Assembly: GCA_020630975.1 (NCBI GenBank)
Contig: JAHDID010000003.1
Coordinates: 222,413-286,412 of the forward strand
Reading direction: 5' to 3'
DNA from: Verrucomicrobiota bacterium
GTDB taxonomy: Bacteria > Verrucomicrobiota > Verrucomicrobiia > Verrucomicrobiales > DEV007
Length of the DNA: 64,000 nt
Below the pieces are notes generated by a model. That model made no database searches. It was not told the origin of the DNA and saw nothing but the letters and a program-made list of their open reading frames with translations. The position numbers were made by a program, and so were the translations under genes. Positions 1 through 8,967 of the stretch are shown here, piece after piece; the first letter of the stretch is position 1, and each line of letters starts with the position of its first letter.

Positions 1-580
1 CCCGAGTCGCGGCTAGGTCAGCGTGCAGTGCCTTTTTGGAGGAAAGCGTGGTCGCCGTGAATTTCTTGAGCTTCGTCCCCGCCGCCCACTCGCCCAGCTC
101 CTCCTTCGGCAGCCAGGCTAGGATCGCCTTGCCCGGTGCGCAGGAGTAGAGCGGCACCCGCATACCGACCTCGCCCATCACCTTTACCGGATGCTTGCCC
201 GAGACCTGCTCCAGCACCACACACTTGTCCTCGGAGCGCACCAGCAGCTGGCAAGTCTCCAGCGTCCGCTCCGCTAGCCCCTGCATCGTCTCGTAGGCGC
301 ACACAGTCAGGCTTTTCTCGTTCACCCGCGGGCGGCTCAGGTCGAAGAGCTTATTGGACAGCAGGTACTTCTTATCCGACTCCCGCCGGTGCAGGTAACC
401 CCGCTCGTGCAGCACACTGGTGATGCGAAAGGCCGAATTCTGCGAGATCCCCAGCTCACGCGTGATATCCGCGATACTGGCTCCCATCGCTGACTCGGCG
501 AGCATTTCTAGGATGGCTAGTGTACGGTCCGTACCTGGACTCAAAGATTCTACCTCTGCAGCTACTGTCTGACCACTCAT
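1..580 (-). CDS. IclR-family transcriptional regulator (C-terminus cut by window edge)
   Basis: A DNA-binding regulator that probably responds to a small-molecule effector. Reading from the ATG at 580 gives 193 residues that run off the left edge. Residues ~17-75 form an IclR-type winged helix (SDITRELGISQNSAFRI, then a wing around HERGYLHR). From ~85 the effector domain begins; APGKAILAWLP at about residue 160 is a hallmark of the family. A full IclR protein is ~250 residues, so about 60 are missing. The ATG lies 12 residues before the helix-turn-helix region, a normal spacing. The target genes cannot be told from this window because the downstream side is outside it. Confidence 0.85.
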   Translation of the reverse strand, partial: MSGQTVAAEVESLSPGTDRTLAILEMLAESAMGASIADITRELGISQNSAFRITSVLHERGYLHRRESDKKYLLSNKLFDLSRPRVNEKSLTVCAYETMQGLAERTLETCQLLVRSEDKCVVLEQVSGKHPVKVMGEVGMRVPLYSCAPGKAILAWLPKEELGEWAAGTKLKKFTATTLSSKKALHADLAATR

Positions 581-649
581 CCTGCCTTTAGATTGCCATC
601 TAAATATAGATAACCAACTAAAAGCAAGACCGTGATCGCGGATGAACGA

Positions 650-1042
650 TCATTCTGATTCTAGCCATTCATTCAGAGGTTTGCCCTCTTTGCGGATAGA
701 ATCTTCGGTGTGGACGCCTTCCGCATAGAGGACCTGGCCAGCCTTTAGATCGAGTAGGGCCGATGCGGCACCTTCGGCCCATTCTGCTTCCGAATGATCA
801 GCGAATAGTCTGTCGTAGTGCTCGATATTGGGAAGAAACAGTAGTAATGATTGGATAGAAACCTTCTTTCTAACTCGCTTACATGCATCCTTAAGGCCAA
901 ACATTTCGAAAGACGGATACCAGAAAAATAAAGCAAGACAAAAACACCACAACCCGTCTCTTGCCCATCGCGGTTCAGCACTTTTAAATTTTTGGCAAGT
1001 GGATATACATATGAAAGGAGCTACAACATCATAAGATTCCAA
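650..1042 (-). CDS. hypothetical protein, weakly supported
   Basis: An open frame of up to 130 codons from a TTG at 1042. An ATG at 904 would give 84 residues (MFGLKDACKRV...). I recognise no family. The first ~45 residues are rich in Cys, Phe and Trp and look unlike a normal N-terminus. The C-terminal part (EHYDRLFADHSEAEWAEGAA...) has the acidic, Ala-rich composition of real protein. No ribosome-binding site is visible before either start. It may be a short accessory gene or a decayed fragment lying between the IclR regulator and the large HD/ATPase gene. Confidence 0.3.
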   Translation of the reverse strand: MESYDVVAPFICISTCQKFKSAEPRWARDGLWCFCLALFFWYPSFEMFGLKDACKRVRKKVSIQSLLLFLPNIEHYDRLFADHSEAEWAEGAASALLDLKAGQVLYAEGVHTEDSIRKEGKPLNEWLESE

Positions 1043-1120
1043 CCAATTGGGCTTTGCTGCTAATTGCCTCCCAAAGGTTAGAGGACCAGATAACTCGCAA
1101 TCGTCAATCCCCCCTCTTAA

Positions 1121-4100
1121 TTAATCCAAATTAAAAGCATTTAGACAAGATGATAATTCTGGTTTAATCCCAAATGAACAAATCGCAATTTTGATAAATT
1201 CACAAAGCCGGTTCCCGACTATATTGTTTTCTGACGAAAGAACCTTCAATACTGGCTCATCGATAGGCCCCGTAGCAAGCCCCAACCATACACTCCCAAT
1301 GGGGTAAGAATAAGAAAGCTCCTGAGCAAATTTAAAATAGAGCTCACAATCAAAACCGGGGCTTTGATCAAAATTTAATGCAACCCTAGATAAGGCCTTA
1401 GCAAATTCTTCTGACTTATCACGGAAAATCTTCATCAATGCACCGTCTGGAGTATTATACATTAAGCTGAGCATCAGCTTGCCCTCCATCAAGATTTCAA
1501 AATTCCAGAGAGTTAAAGTAGAATTGCCTACTCCTATTTTGAAATTTGTCCAATTTTCCTTGCGTCCATGAGGCCATTGATTACATGAAATGGCACTTTT
1601 CAACCAAATACTCAAATCTATACAAACCTGTGTAAACCATGCATCCCAAACGTCATGCTGTTGATTTAAATCATTTAATTCAGGTTTTATAGGTGCTGAT
1701 CGATCTGCTCGTAACGAAGGTGCTGCGCCACCTCGAAGATCAATCCAAAGCCAGCACCCTCTACCACACCACATCGGTAGATTTTCTAGTATGCTGAGTA
1801 GATGACATACTCGCGGGTCAGATGATGGAGAGTAACCTGGTAAAATTCGCACCCCATTTACGATACACTGGTAACGAAGATGCGGCTGCGGTAGTTGTAA
1901 TTCGCTATGCGCATGAATCCCGCCACGATAGCCACCTGATGGAAGTTGATCGCTATATTTCTGCCAATCTGTCAGAGTCCTACTCCTCATAGGATCGCCG
2001 CCGGGTTGAGCTGCGACGATACGTATACGACTACCAGTACCACTTATCTGGGCGTTAGTCCTGGGCTCATGGACCCAATCGCATAGCTCCCAATCGCTAT
2101 CTTTTATCTCTGGTATCTCGACACCCCATTCGCGAGCTTTGTCATAGCAGGCTTCGGGTTGAAATGGAACTAGGTCCCGAAAGTGGAAACTATCGTCAAT
2201 CGTAATCGAATCGCCCTCAGCCCCTAAGATGACCGGGTAGAGTGGCCAAACGATAAATCGCCCAATCTCGATAGCGGGGTCGATCGCTCCCTTCACATAT
2301 TTGGGTTCGTGTTTGGAATCGGTATTTGTTTCGTAAAATTCACTTCGTAGAAGATCGATGCTTCTCTCTCGATCCCACTCGCGCCAAGTGAGGTCGGGTT
2401 TTAACCAAAGCTTGATGGTGGTGCCGTAGTCTAGCGAATCAGTCGCAGGATAGAACTCGATGAGGCTATGTGGACCATCAATAATGGCGTGAGTGCCTCT
2501 ATCCGCATCCAAAGTACGGCTCCAAATCTCGACTCGTTCCGACAGCATAAATACCGACAGAAACCCAATACCAAACTGCGAGATCGCTGTACACAAAATT
2601 CCGTGGCGGCGCATCATCTCCTGCTCGCGCTGGAAGTCGGGGGAGCGGTAGTAGCTTTTGCCGATCTGGGTGAGGAAGCGGCGCATCGAGTCGATGCTCA
2701 TCCCAACGCCGTTGTCGCGGATGGTGATCCACTCACCCTCTTTGGAGTCACCTCCCCATTCGACTCGCACCTGCGGCTCCTCTAGATCCCACGGCTGGCG
2801 GGGAGAGCGCATTTGGGATTCTTCTCCCTTTTCTTTAAGAGCCAAGTAGAGCTTGTCACGCTGATCACGGAGGTGCACGGCATCGAGCGCATTTTGCACT
2901 AGCTCGCGCAGGGCTAGCTCGGGACCACCGTAGAGACTCTCCCCCATGAGCAGCTCGACCACGGCATCGCGATCGAGGTGAAAGCCGACATCGTGAAATT
3001 CGTAATCGCCCTTGCGCGTTTTGATTTCTATCTCAGCTAGACTGGGGAGTGCTGGTATACTCGGTGCATCTGGGGTAGCCGCTAGCTCCTTGCGACATTT
3101 ACCGATCTCGTCGTTCATCCAGCCCTCGATTTGGCGCAGCGACTTGTGGACTTTCGGGCTGGGGCATTCGAGGCAGGTGTATAGTAAAGTCTCGCCATCG
3201 TCGCCTTTCTGCCACTGAGGAGCCTCTTTAATGGAAAGGTGTTTTCTCCACTCCGTTTCGCTGAATTTATCGGTGATACCAGCCGTCTCGAAAAGGATGC
3301 TGGGTGTGCGGGACGCATCGCAATCGAATACATCAGCCAGTCGCAGCAACCAGCCTACCCAAGTCCAATGGATCTCACCCAAAGAAGCACCGTAATTCTC
3401 TGCTCCTGCTTGGTCGCCCAATTCCCGTGGTAACCAGCTGATATCTTGATTGTGACTGACCGCCACCTTGGCCAAACACTGAGGTAAGCCAGGATAACTC
3501 TCGAAGACAGACTGTACTTGAAGGCTGTGCTCCTCGATCGCCTCCAGCCAGTTCCATATGCGGCAGTAGTCAGTAGCAGCACTGATCTGGGCATGGCTCT
3601 CGCGAACGTAGTCGGCTCGAATGGCGCCAAGCTTTCGCTCGCGTACAGTGGAATCGGTCTCACGGTGCACCGAGTGCCACATCGAATGACCTTCGCGATA
3701 GGCACGCCAGTCGATCGCCTCCTTTTTGGCTTCTATTTCAGGATCGCTTGCAGCAGCTTCGAGATCAGCCGCATCGCAATACTTGATAATTCGCTCCTCC
3801 TCTTGATCCAAGACCAATCCAAGGTCGTGAATAAATGCCACCCAGACAGCCACCAGGCAATCGCCAGCATCCAAGTCATTGATCGCCTCCCACCCACCAG
3901 CTAAGTGCTCCATGGTGCCGAGTACATTCCAGAGGTGAGTGTGGTCATGCAGCGTGAACTGCGGCAGAAATTCGCGCACTCGTGAACTGATCGATTCTGC
4001 CATGCCTACCAGCTCTCGGGTGGCGGTCACAAGATGTTCCAAGGAAGGGTTCCCCCCCGACAATGCCTTGAGCCTCTGGCAAAAGGCAGATTCCTCGAAA

Positions 4101-4132
4101 CTTGTGACTGGTTTGGCGGTAGTGGTGGGCAT
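1121..4132 (-). CDS. HD-domain / Hsp90-like (GHKL) ATPase protein, probable conflict-system component
   Basis: A ~1003-residue protein from the ATG at 4132 (a TTG 60 bp upstream would add 20 residues). Residues ~60-275 look like an HD-type metal phosphohydrolase: HDHTH near 62, an HD pair near 102 (FIHDLGL), then VRESH, AVSHNQD and RLADVFD. Residues ~400-580 form a Bergerat-fold ATPase of Hsp90 type: N-box ELVQNALDA near 411, DNGVGM near 473, GIGFLS near 521, and GTTIKLWL after it. The later part contains an Hsp90-like middle-domain signature (IDLRGG...RADRS). HD plus Hsp90-like ATPase fusions are known mainly from bacterial conflict or defence contexts; that role is inferred here. The last ~250 codons are clearly more AT-rich than the rest, which suggests transfer or mosaicism. 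The next genes upstream are a DUF433/DUF5615 pair on the same strand. Confidence 0.75.
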   Translation of the reverse strand: MPTTTAKPVTSFEESAFCQRLKALSGGNPSLEHLVTATRELVGMAESISSRVREFLPQFTLHDHTHLWNVLGTMEHLAGGWEAINDLDAGDCLVAVWVAFIHDLGLVLDQEEERIIKYCDAADLEAAASDPEIEAKKEAIDWRAYREGHSMWHSVHRETDSTVRERKLGAIRADYVRESHAQISAATDYCRIWNWLEAIEEHSLQVQSVFESYPGLPQCLAKVAVSHNQDISWLPRELGDQAGAENYGASLGEIHWTWVGWLLRLADVFDCDASRTPSILFETAGITDKFSETEWRKHLSIKEAPQWQKGDDGETLLYTCLECPSPKVHKSLRQIEGWMNDEIGKCRKELAATPDAPSIPALPSLAEIEIKTRKGDYEFHDVGFHLDRDAVVELLMGESLYGGPELALRELVQNALDAVHLRDQRDKLYLALKEKGEESQMRSPRQPWDLEEPQVRVEWGGDSKEGEWITIRDNGVGMSIDSMRRFLTQIGKSYYRSPDFQREQEMMRRHGILCTAISQFGIGFLSVFMLSERVEIWSRTLDADRGTHAIIDGPHSLIEFYPATDSLDYGTTIKLWLKPDLTWREWDRERSIDLLRSEFYETNTDSKHEPKYVKGAIDPAIEIGRFIVWPLYPVILGAEGDSITIDDSFHFRDLVPFQPEACYDKAREWGVEIPEIKDSDWELCDWVHEPRTNAQISGTGSRIRIVAAQPGGDPMRSRTLTDWQKYSDQLPSGGYRGGIHAHSELQLPQPHLRYQCIVNGVRILPGYSPSSDPRVCHLLSILENLPMWCGRGCWLWIDLRGGAAPSLRADRSAPIKPELNDLNQQHDVWDAWFTQVCIDLSIWLKSAISCNQWPHGRKENWTNFKIGVGNSTLTLWNFEILMEGKLMLSLMYNTPDGALMKIFRDKSEEFAKALSRVALNFDQSPGFDCELYFKFAQELSYSYPIGSVWLGLATGPIDEPVLKVLSSENNIVGNRLCEFIKIAICSFGIKPELSSCLNAFNLD

Positions 4133-4270
4133 GGGATGGACACTCAAATCTGGAGTTCTAGATTTGGTAACGGATACAACCCTGCCAAACAAGACAGAAA
4201 TCTGACGAAGGCGTTACTTTGATTCGCCGGCTCTCACTAAGCCGAATCGAAAAATACCACTCTAACTTTC

Positions 4271-4600
4271 TCAGCGGATCTCGATTACGGTTTCTCCGTT
4301 GCCGATACTGGCTTCGATCTCAGCCAGTAATGGCTCGAACCAGTCTAGCAGAGCCTGGCGCGAGCAGTTGCCGATGCGGAGCCAAATGATCACTGGAGGT
4401 GTAGCCACTAACATCGCGCGATTTCGGAAGTCTTCATCTTTCGTGATGATAACGGCACTGGTTTCCAATGCGTAGTCCCAGATCGATTCGTCGGATTCGG
4501 CTCCCATACCGACATCGTTTACATGTTCAGCGACATGCCCTTCTTCTGCTAGGACACGGGCTAGCGCAGGCGGTAACTGTGCGTCTACGATCCAGCGCAT
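4271..4600 (-). CDS. DUF5615 PIN-like toxin
   Basis: A 109-residue protein of the DUF5615 family, which has a reduced PIN-like nuclease fold. Conserved acidic positions are visible: VDAQLP near the N-terminus (family consensus D-x-x-L/P), ESDESIWDYA in the middle, and TKDEDF near residue 58. These match the metal-binding acids of PIN domains. It follows the DUF433 gene by 16 bp on the same strand, the usual order for this toxin-antitoxin-like pair. It probably acts as an RNase toxin held in check by the DUF433 partner. The start is an ATG at 4600 and the length is typical of the family. Confidence 0.8.
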   Translation of the reverse strand: MRWIVDAQLPPALARVLAEEGHVAEHVNDVGMGAESDESIWDYALETSAVIITKDEDFRNRAMLVATPPVIIWLRIGNCSRQALLDWFEPLLAEIEASIGNGETVIEIR

Positions 4601-4616
4601 CGATCAATGCCTGTCT

Positions 4617-4853
4617 CTAAGCAGCTTGAGGGGGGACTGACAAAACCGGATGATCGATTTGAGCAGCTGCATACTGGATCGCTGCATCGATATCCTCATC
4701 TTCCAAATAGGGAAAGTCTTCGAGAATTTCTTCTCTAGTTACTTTAGCAGCTAGTAGATCAAGAACATCTTTGACGCGGATCCGCATCCCGCGAATGCAT
4801 GGCCTACCACCACATTTTCCAGGTTCGATGGTGATCCGATCTAAGTGATCCAT
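4617..4853 (-). CDS. DUF433 antitoxin-like protein
   Basis: A small DUF433 protein of 78 residues from the ATG at 4853. The family signature is clear: DRITIEPGKCGGRPCIRGMRI near the start, then VKDVLDLLAAKVTREEIL and FPYLEDEDIDAAIQYAA, an ~60-residue helix-turn-helix-like domain. DUF433 proteins are normally encoded directly before DUF5615 or other PIN-like toxins and are thought to be antitoxins. A GTG at 4886 is an alternative start and would abut the stop of the upstream gene (4887), but the family usually begins close to the conserved DRI motif, so the ATG is preferred. The exported-protein gene at 4887-6125 lies directly upstream on the same strand, so co-transcription is possible. Confidence 0.8.
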   Translation of the reverse strand: MDHLDRITIEPGKCGGRPCIRGMRIRVKDVLDLLAAKVTREEILEDFPYLEDEDIDAAIQYAAAQIDHPVLSVPPQAA

Positions 4854-4886
4854 GGGATAACATAACCGCTTTCGCTGCTTTTTCAC

Positions 4887-6125
4887 CTATTTCTCTAGCG
4901 CCCGAAATGCCCGCTGGCTGTGCTCTCGCGCAATACGATTACCGATCTGGCGAGACACTTCGGTGATGGCGGGTTTGAGAAAGCGTCCCATGCCTTGGTC
5001 TTTCAACAGGGATCGAGCTTCTGCTTTTGATAGCTGGCTGGACATGGCGTCCTCGAGCTGCTGCATCTGGCTGGGACTGACCAGCTCTGCGCGGTGGACG
5101 AACACTCGGACTAATTCGGAGGGCTGTGGCGATATCTCGATCGGCACTAGGGTGTCGACGATCTCGCGTGGGACAATGGAGAATGCGCGCAAGCCAGGCT
5201 CGGCGAACCAGTGCTTTTTCCAAGTGTCGATCATCACTCGTGCCTCATCCGCTGTGAGTCCCTCCTCTATCATAGCGCGATGGATGGACTCGTGGAGGCC
5301 TTGTTGCTCAGTTTGCTCTAGTTTGGCGATTTCGAAATCAAGATGCCCTCCATCCTCTACAGGTCGATTCAGCTTTTGCCAAGCAAAGGAGTCGGCCTTG
5401 CGATTGTCGACTAGCCATACCGCGCCGACCTTAGCATCAGCAGAGTAGCGTACCATACCAGCACTAGGCATCGTCACGGGGCTACTTACGGAAGTGTGGC
5501 TGGCACCTCGGTAGAAGATGAATTTCTCATGCTCAATCGGGCGGGCGTCGCCATTGGGTTTTACGGCCACATAGGCAGCATTTGGCACATCGCGAGCGAT
5601 GTAGTAGTGGTTGTCTGGCTTTTCGGAGTCTACTGGTAGCGAGAGCTTGCCAGCCTCTGCAGGCGGTAGCAAATCGGCTCGCCAACCGACCTGATAGCGG
5701 GTCATCGGTATCGGCCGGGATGTGTTTTCGAGTAGTTTGACTTTTTGGGGAAAGGGATAGACCTCGGTGATGTGCCCCTCTTGCATCGACACATCGACCT
5801 CTACCTGCTGTGGGGTGTCGGTATAGAAATAAATAACTGGCGTCTCCATGCGTAATGAATAAACACCAAACTTGCTACCCAATCCTGGCTTGACAAAATC
5901 CGGCAACTCAGACACTGCGCCCTCAGTCGCAGGGTTGTACCACGATAGGTTATTCCCCTTGGGTAGGTGGAAAGTCGTAAATGTCCCCCACTCGTGAATA
6001 TCTAATCGGGGCGGTACTTCGCTATCTTCTGCCAAGCTGATACCTAGACTAAGCAGACAAAGACAAAATAAAGTAAGTGGGAAATACCATGGGCTAGCCG
6101 ACGGATGAATTGGGGAATCTGTCAT
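4887..6125 (-). CDS. secreted protein of unknown function (HEWGTFTTF type)
   Basis: A 412-residue exported protein from the ATG at 6125; a GTG 33 bp upstream is possible but leaves the signal sequence internal. A hydrophobic segment at ~14-33 (PLTLFCLCLLSLGISLA) followed by ED fits a signal peptide. The mature protein begins LDIHEWGTFTTF and contains RMETPVIYFY, a pattern I recognise from conserved PVC-group secreted proteins with no assigned activity. No catalytic motif is evident. It ends where the DUF433 gene begins. Role unknown. Confidence 0.7.
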   Translation of the reverse strand: MTDSPIHPSASPWYFPLTLFCLCLLSLGISLAEDSEVPPRLDIHEWGTFTTFHLPKGNNLSWYNPATEGAVSELPDFVKPGLGSKFGVYSLRMETPVIYFYTDTPQQVEVDVSMQEGHITEVYPFPQKVKLLENTSRPIPMTRYQVGWRADLLPPAEAGKLSLPVDSEKPDNHYYIARDVPNAAYVAVKPNGDARPIEHEKFIFYRGASHTSVSSPVTMPSAGMVRYSADAKVGAVWLVDNRKADSFAWQKLNRPVEDGGHLDFEIAKLEQTEQQGLHESIHRAMIEEGLTADEARVMIDTWKKHWFAEPGLRAFSIVPREIVDTLVPIEISPQPSELVRVFVHRAELVSPSQMQQLEDAMSSQLSKAEARSLLKDQGMGRFLKPAITEVSRQIGNRIAREHSQRAFRALEK

Positions 6126-6207
6126 GGATTCATCATGAATCCGAGCTTCACTGTCCACCAGTTTAAAGTTGTAAGATATTTGTCAGCGGGCTCTATGGGC
6201 AGCTCCA

Positions 6208-6948
6208 TCACTTGCCACGCTTCACTGCCTCATTGACCATGTGGGTGAAGATCTTTTGGCGTTTCTCCCCGCTGATGCCATTGTTTTTGAAGCCGACCAT
6301 CCTGCGGAGGATCTCCTCACGTGTGGAGCCGCCGACACTCATCAGTTTCTTTTGTAGTTCCTGAGGCATAGGACCACCGAAACCATCGGACGAAAAATCG
6401 CCGTTAGGATTTTTGGCGAAACGACGGATTTCGTCTTCTTGATTTGAAGAGATGGGGCGTTTGCCGGGCTTCATGGGTTTGATGCTCGGCGCTGATGGTT
6501 TTTTGGGAATCTCTTCGTAGCGGACAGATACCAGTTCTCCCGAATTGTTTTCCAGCCGAGCGGTCATTGACTCAAAGTCTTTCTCGTCGCCACGCACGTC
6601 GACGAGTTTCCAGCCATCGGGATCATTAGGATTGGCGGTCTCGGCGACTACACGAGAGGCTCGGCTTTCGGGATCGTAAAGTGTCGCATAGGTAGCTCCA
6701 TCGATACGGCTGAAGCCAGTGAGAATCATAGAGCCGCCAGCCTCCACAGTGCGCTGAAAGGGTGACTGCTTGAGCAATCCGGCAAAATGCTGCTGATCCA
6801 CAGCCGCTGGCAAGCCATAGCGAGGTGCAGGTATGCCATCGGCTAATACGGCGGGCCCTAAGAACCCGCAGAAACATAGACCAACGATGATGACAATGAC
6901 TGTGAGTTTCGCTTTCAATCTAGCCGAACAGTCGATGCGAACCGCCAT
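6208..6948 (-). CDS. secreted protein of unknown function, downstream of histidine kinase
   Basis: A 246-residue protein from the ATG at 6948. Residues ~10-30 (LTVIVIIVGLCFCGFLGPAVLA) form a signal peptide or anchor. The mature part includes LLKQSPFQRTVE and a beta-rich stretch (SMILTGFSRIDGATYATL), followed by a basic, Pro-rich linker and a helical tail. PVC bacteria encode many proteins of this general plan; the SPFxR segment loosely recalls secretion-system GspC-like domains, but I would not assign it. The gene starts 35 bp after the kinase stop on the same strand, so the two probably form an operon. Longer in-frame starts up to 7101 would overlap the kinase and are unlikely. Confidence 0.65.
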   Translation of the reverse strand: MAVRIDCSARLKAKLTVIVIIVGLCFCGFLGPAVLADGIPAPRYGLPAAVDQQHFAGLLKQSPFQRTVEAGGSMILTGFSRIDGATYATLYDPESRASRVVAETANPNDPDGWKLVDVRGDEKDFESMTARLENNSGELVSVRYEEIPKKPSAPSIKPMKPGKRPISSNQEDEIRRFAKNPNGDFSSDGFGGPMPQELQKKLMSVGGSTREEILRRMVGFKNNGISGEKRQKIFTHMVNEAVKRGK

Positions 6949-6982
6949 CTGTCCACCTACCTGATCACTCCATACACACCTG

Positions 6983-8815
6983 CTAGCCGCATAGTGCGAT
7001 CTCGACCTGTTTTTTGACATCACGGATATCGAATGGCTTTGCGATAAAGCCATCGATGACCGAGCTAGCTTCCTCCATCGATGCGCTATCGGCCAGTGCA
7101 TCTGCCGATACGGAAAGGATCACGGGTGAATCCTGCTCCTGCTTTTCTGCTAGGCTTTTGATCTCTCGGGCTGCGCCGTAGCCATCGAGATTGGGCATGC
7201 GCTTGTCCATCAGGATCAGGCTCGGATTGTGCTCGCGCCATTGCTCGATCGCCTGCAGGCCATCGGCGGCCTCTACAGTTTTCACTTTCAGGCTTTTGAG
7301 CACGGTCTTCAGCAATAGACGATTGCTCTGGATATCGTCGACCACCAGCACGCATTCATCTGACAGGCTGGCTGCGGCAGCTTTGGTTTCGCTAGTGGAG
7401 ACATCATCTGCGCGGGATGCCGCCGGGCGTGCCTCTGGCTGGGCTTCGACCACGGGGAAGGCGACCTGCAGGTAAAAGTAGCTACCAAAACCATACCTCG
7501 ACTCGGCCTGCAGCTGGCCGCCCATCAGCTCTACGATCCTGCGGCTGATCGATAGGCCTAGGCCGGTGCCGCCTGCGGCCTGGCCACCGGTACATTGCTC
7601 GAATGGTCGGAAGAGTTTTTCCATCTCATTCTCTCGGATACCACAGCCGGTATCTCGCACACCTAGGGTGAAGCAGCCATCCTCTGCCGCGTAGTCGCAG
7701 ACCAGCGTCACGCTACCTTCCTTGGTGAATTTGACAGCATTGCCGAGGAGATTTAGCAGGACTTGGCGCAGCTTCAGCGAGTCGACCTCGATCGTAGTCG
7801 GCGTGGCAGGATCGATCTCGAGGTCCATCGTCACCCCTTGGTCCTCGGCTCGGCTGCGGATGAGATCGCGCACGGTCTCCAGCAGATTGCGCAGATTGAC
7901 CGGCTCGGGCTCCAGCTCGAGTTGATTGGCCTCGATCTTCGACATATCGAGCACATCATTGATCAGCAGCAGCAGGTGCTGTCCGCTGGAGTTGATGCGT
8001 TTGATGTTTTCCACACAGTGCTCGGGCACCGATTTATCCCCCTCTAAGACTTGGCTAAAACCGATCACCGAATTAAGCGGCGTACGGATCTCGTGACTGA
8101 TATTGGCGAGGAAGGCTGACTTCGAGCGTGATGCCGCCTCGGCTCGATCTGCAGCGATCTGCTTCTCCTCTGCGAGAGCCGCTAGTTCCTCGGCCTGAGC
8201 ACTGATTTTCGAATTCGACTCCTCGAGCTGGCCAATGATCGCTGTGGTTTTTTCCGTCGATTCTCTCAAGGCTCGAGCGATGACGACATTAAAGAAAAAC
8301 ACACAAGGAAAGAAAGCCATCGTCAGCCAGTGGATATCGTCTGCTCCACCGTAGGCATTGAGCTTCAGTAGGTAGTAACCAGTGAGAGTGAAAAAGACCA
8401 CGCTATTGATCAAGCTCACCACGACAGCCATAGCGTGAAACACGACCGAAGAACCGACCGCCATCAAAAAGAAGCAAAACAAGAAGACTGCAGGGGACTG
8501 CTCTGCACTATTGATCGGGAAGCATGCCACTGCCGAGATCGACACAGGCAATGCCACAGAGAGCAGTAGAAACCTGAGAGGGTAGGAGGAATCGCCCCCA
8601 CGGCGGACCTGATTGATGCTAAGCCCCAGTCTGAGTAGCCAAATCACACCACAAGTGATCATCCACACGCGCCCCCAAGCTATGGTGAGTACGCTATCTC
8701 TGGTGAGCAGTAGCATCAAAAATGCGACCAAGTAGAACAAGTTACCGAAAATACTATTACGGTAGACGATCTTGCTCCGGATCTGATTGATGCTGTCAGA
8801 ACTAACGATGGACAT
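6983..8815 (-). CDS. membrane-bound hybrid histidine kinase
   Basis: A 610-residue sensor kinase. Residues 1-180 hold about five hydrophobic segments (near 22-38, 47-64, 82-100, 108-145 and 165-182) with no large periplasmic domain, so sensing is probably within the membrane. A coiled coil at ~185-235 leads to the HisKA domain with phospho-accepting His241 in SHEIRTPLN. The HATPase domain follows (N359 in LGNAVKF, DTGCGI at 388, GTGLGLSI near 416). A C-terminal receiver domain spans ~487-608 with the phospho-acceptor Asp537 in LILMDKRMPNLDG and the conserved Lys in IAKPF. No separate response regulator or DNA-binding output is adjacent, so the signal probably passes on through phosphotransfer. 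It starts at an ATG, divergent from the GNAT gene. Confidence 0.9.
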   Translation of the reverse strand: MSIVSSDSINQIRSKIVYRNSIFGNLFYLVAFLMLLLTRDSVLTIAWGRVWMITCGVIWLLRLGLSINQVRRGGDSSYPLRFLLLSVALPVSISAVACFPINSAEQSPAVFLFCFFLMAVGSSVVFHAMAVVVSLINSVVFFTLTGYYLLKLNAYGGADDIHWLTMAFFPCVFFFNVVIARALRESTEKTTAIIGQLEESNSKISAQAEELAALAEEKQIAADRAEAASRSKSAFLANISHEIRTPLNSVIGFSQVLEGDKSVPEHCVENIKRINSSGQHLLLLINDVLDMSKIEANQLELEPEPVNLRNLLETVRDLIRSRAEDQGVTMDLEIDPATPTTIEVDSLKLRQVLLNLLGNAVKFTKEGSVTLVCDYAAEDGCFTLGVRDTGCGIRENEMEKLFRPFEQCTGGQAAGGTGLGLSISRRIVELMGGQLQAESRYGFGSYFYLQVAFPVVEAQPEARPAASRADDVSTSETKAAAASLSDECVLVVDDIQSNRLLLKTVLKSLKVKTVEAADGLQAIEQWREHNPSLILMDKRMPNLDGYGAAREIKSLAEKQEQDSPVILSVSADALADSASMEEASSVIDGFIAKPFDIRDVKKQVEIALCG

Positions 8816-8967
8816 GGCTTGGGTTTTTGTAAAAATACGCTAATTTTTAAATTTTGCAGATTTTTTTGATAATTGTATTACCCAGGCAATCACCTAGAGA
8901 AGTCTGGTCTTTTTAGCTTGGAATGCACCGACTGGCATTGTCTGCTCCTTAGCCACCCACATCTATC

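Noticed and set aside
2468..4222. Several plus-strand open frames inside the HD/ATPase gene
   Set aside because: They are antisense shadows; only the minus frame carries recognisable HD and Hsp90-like motifs.
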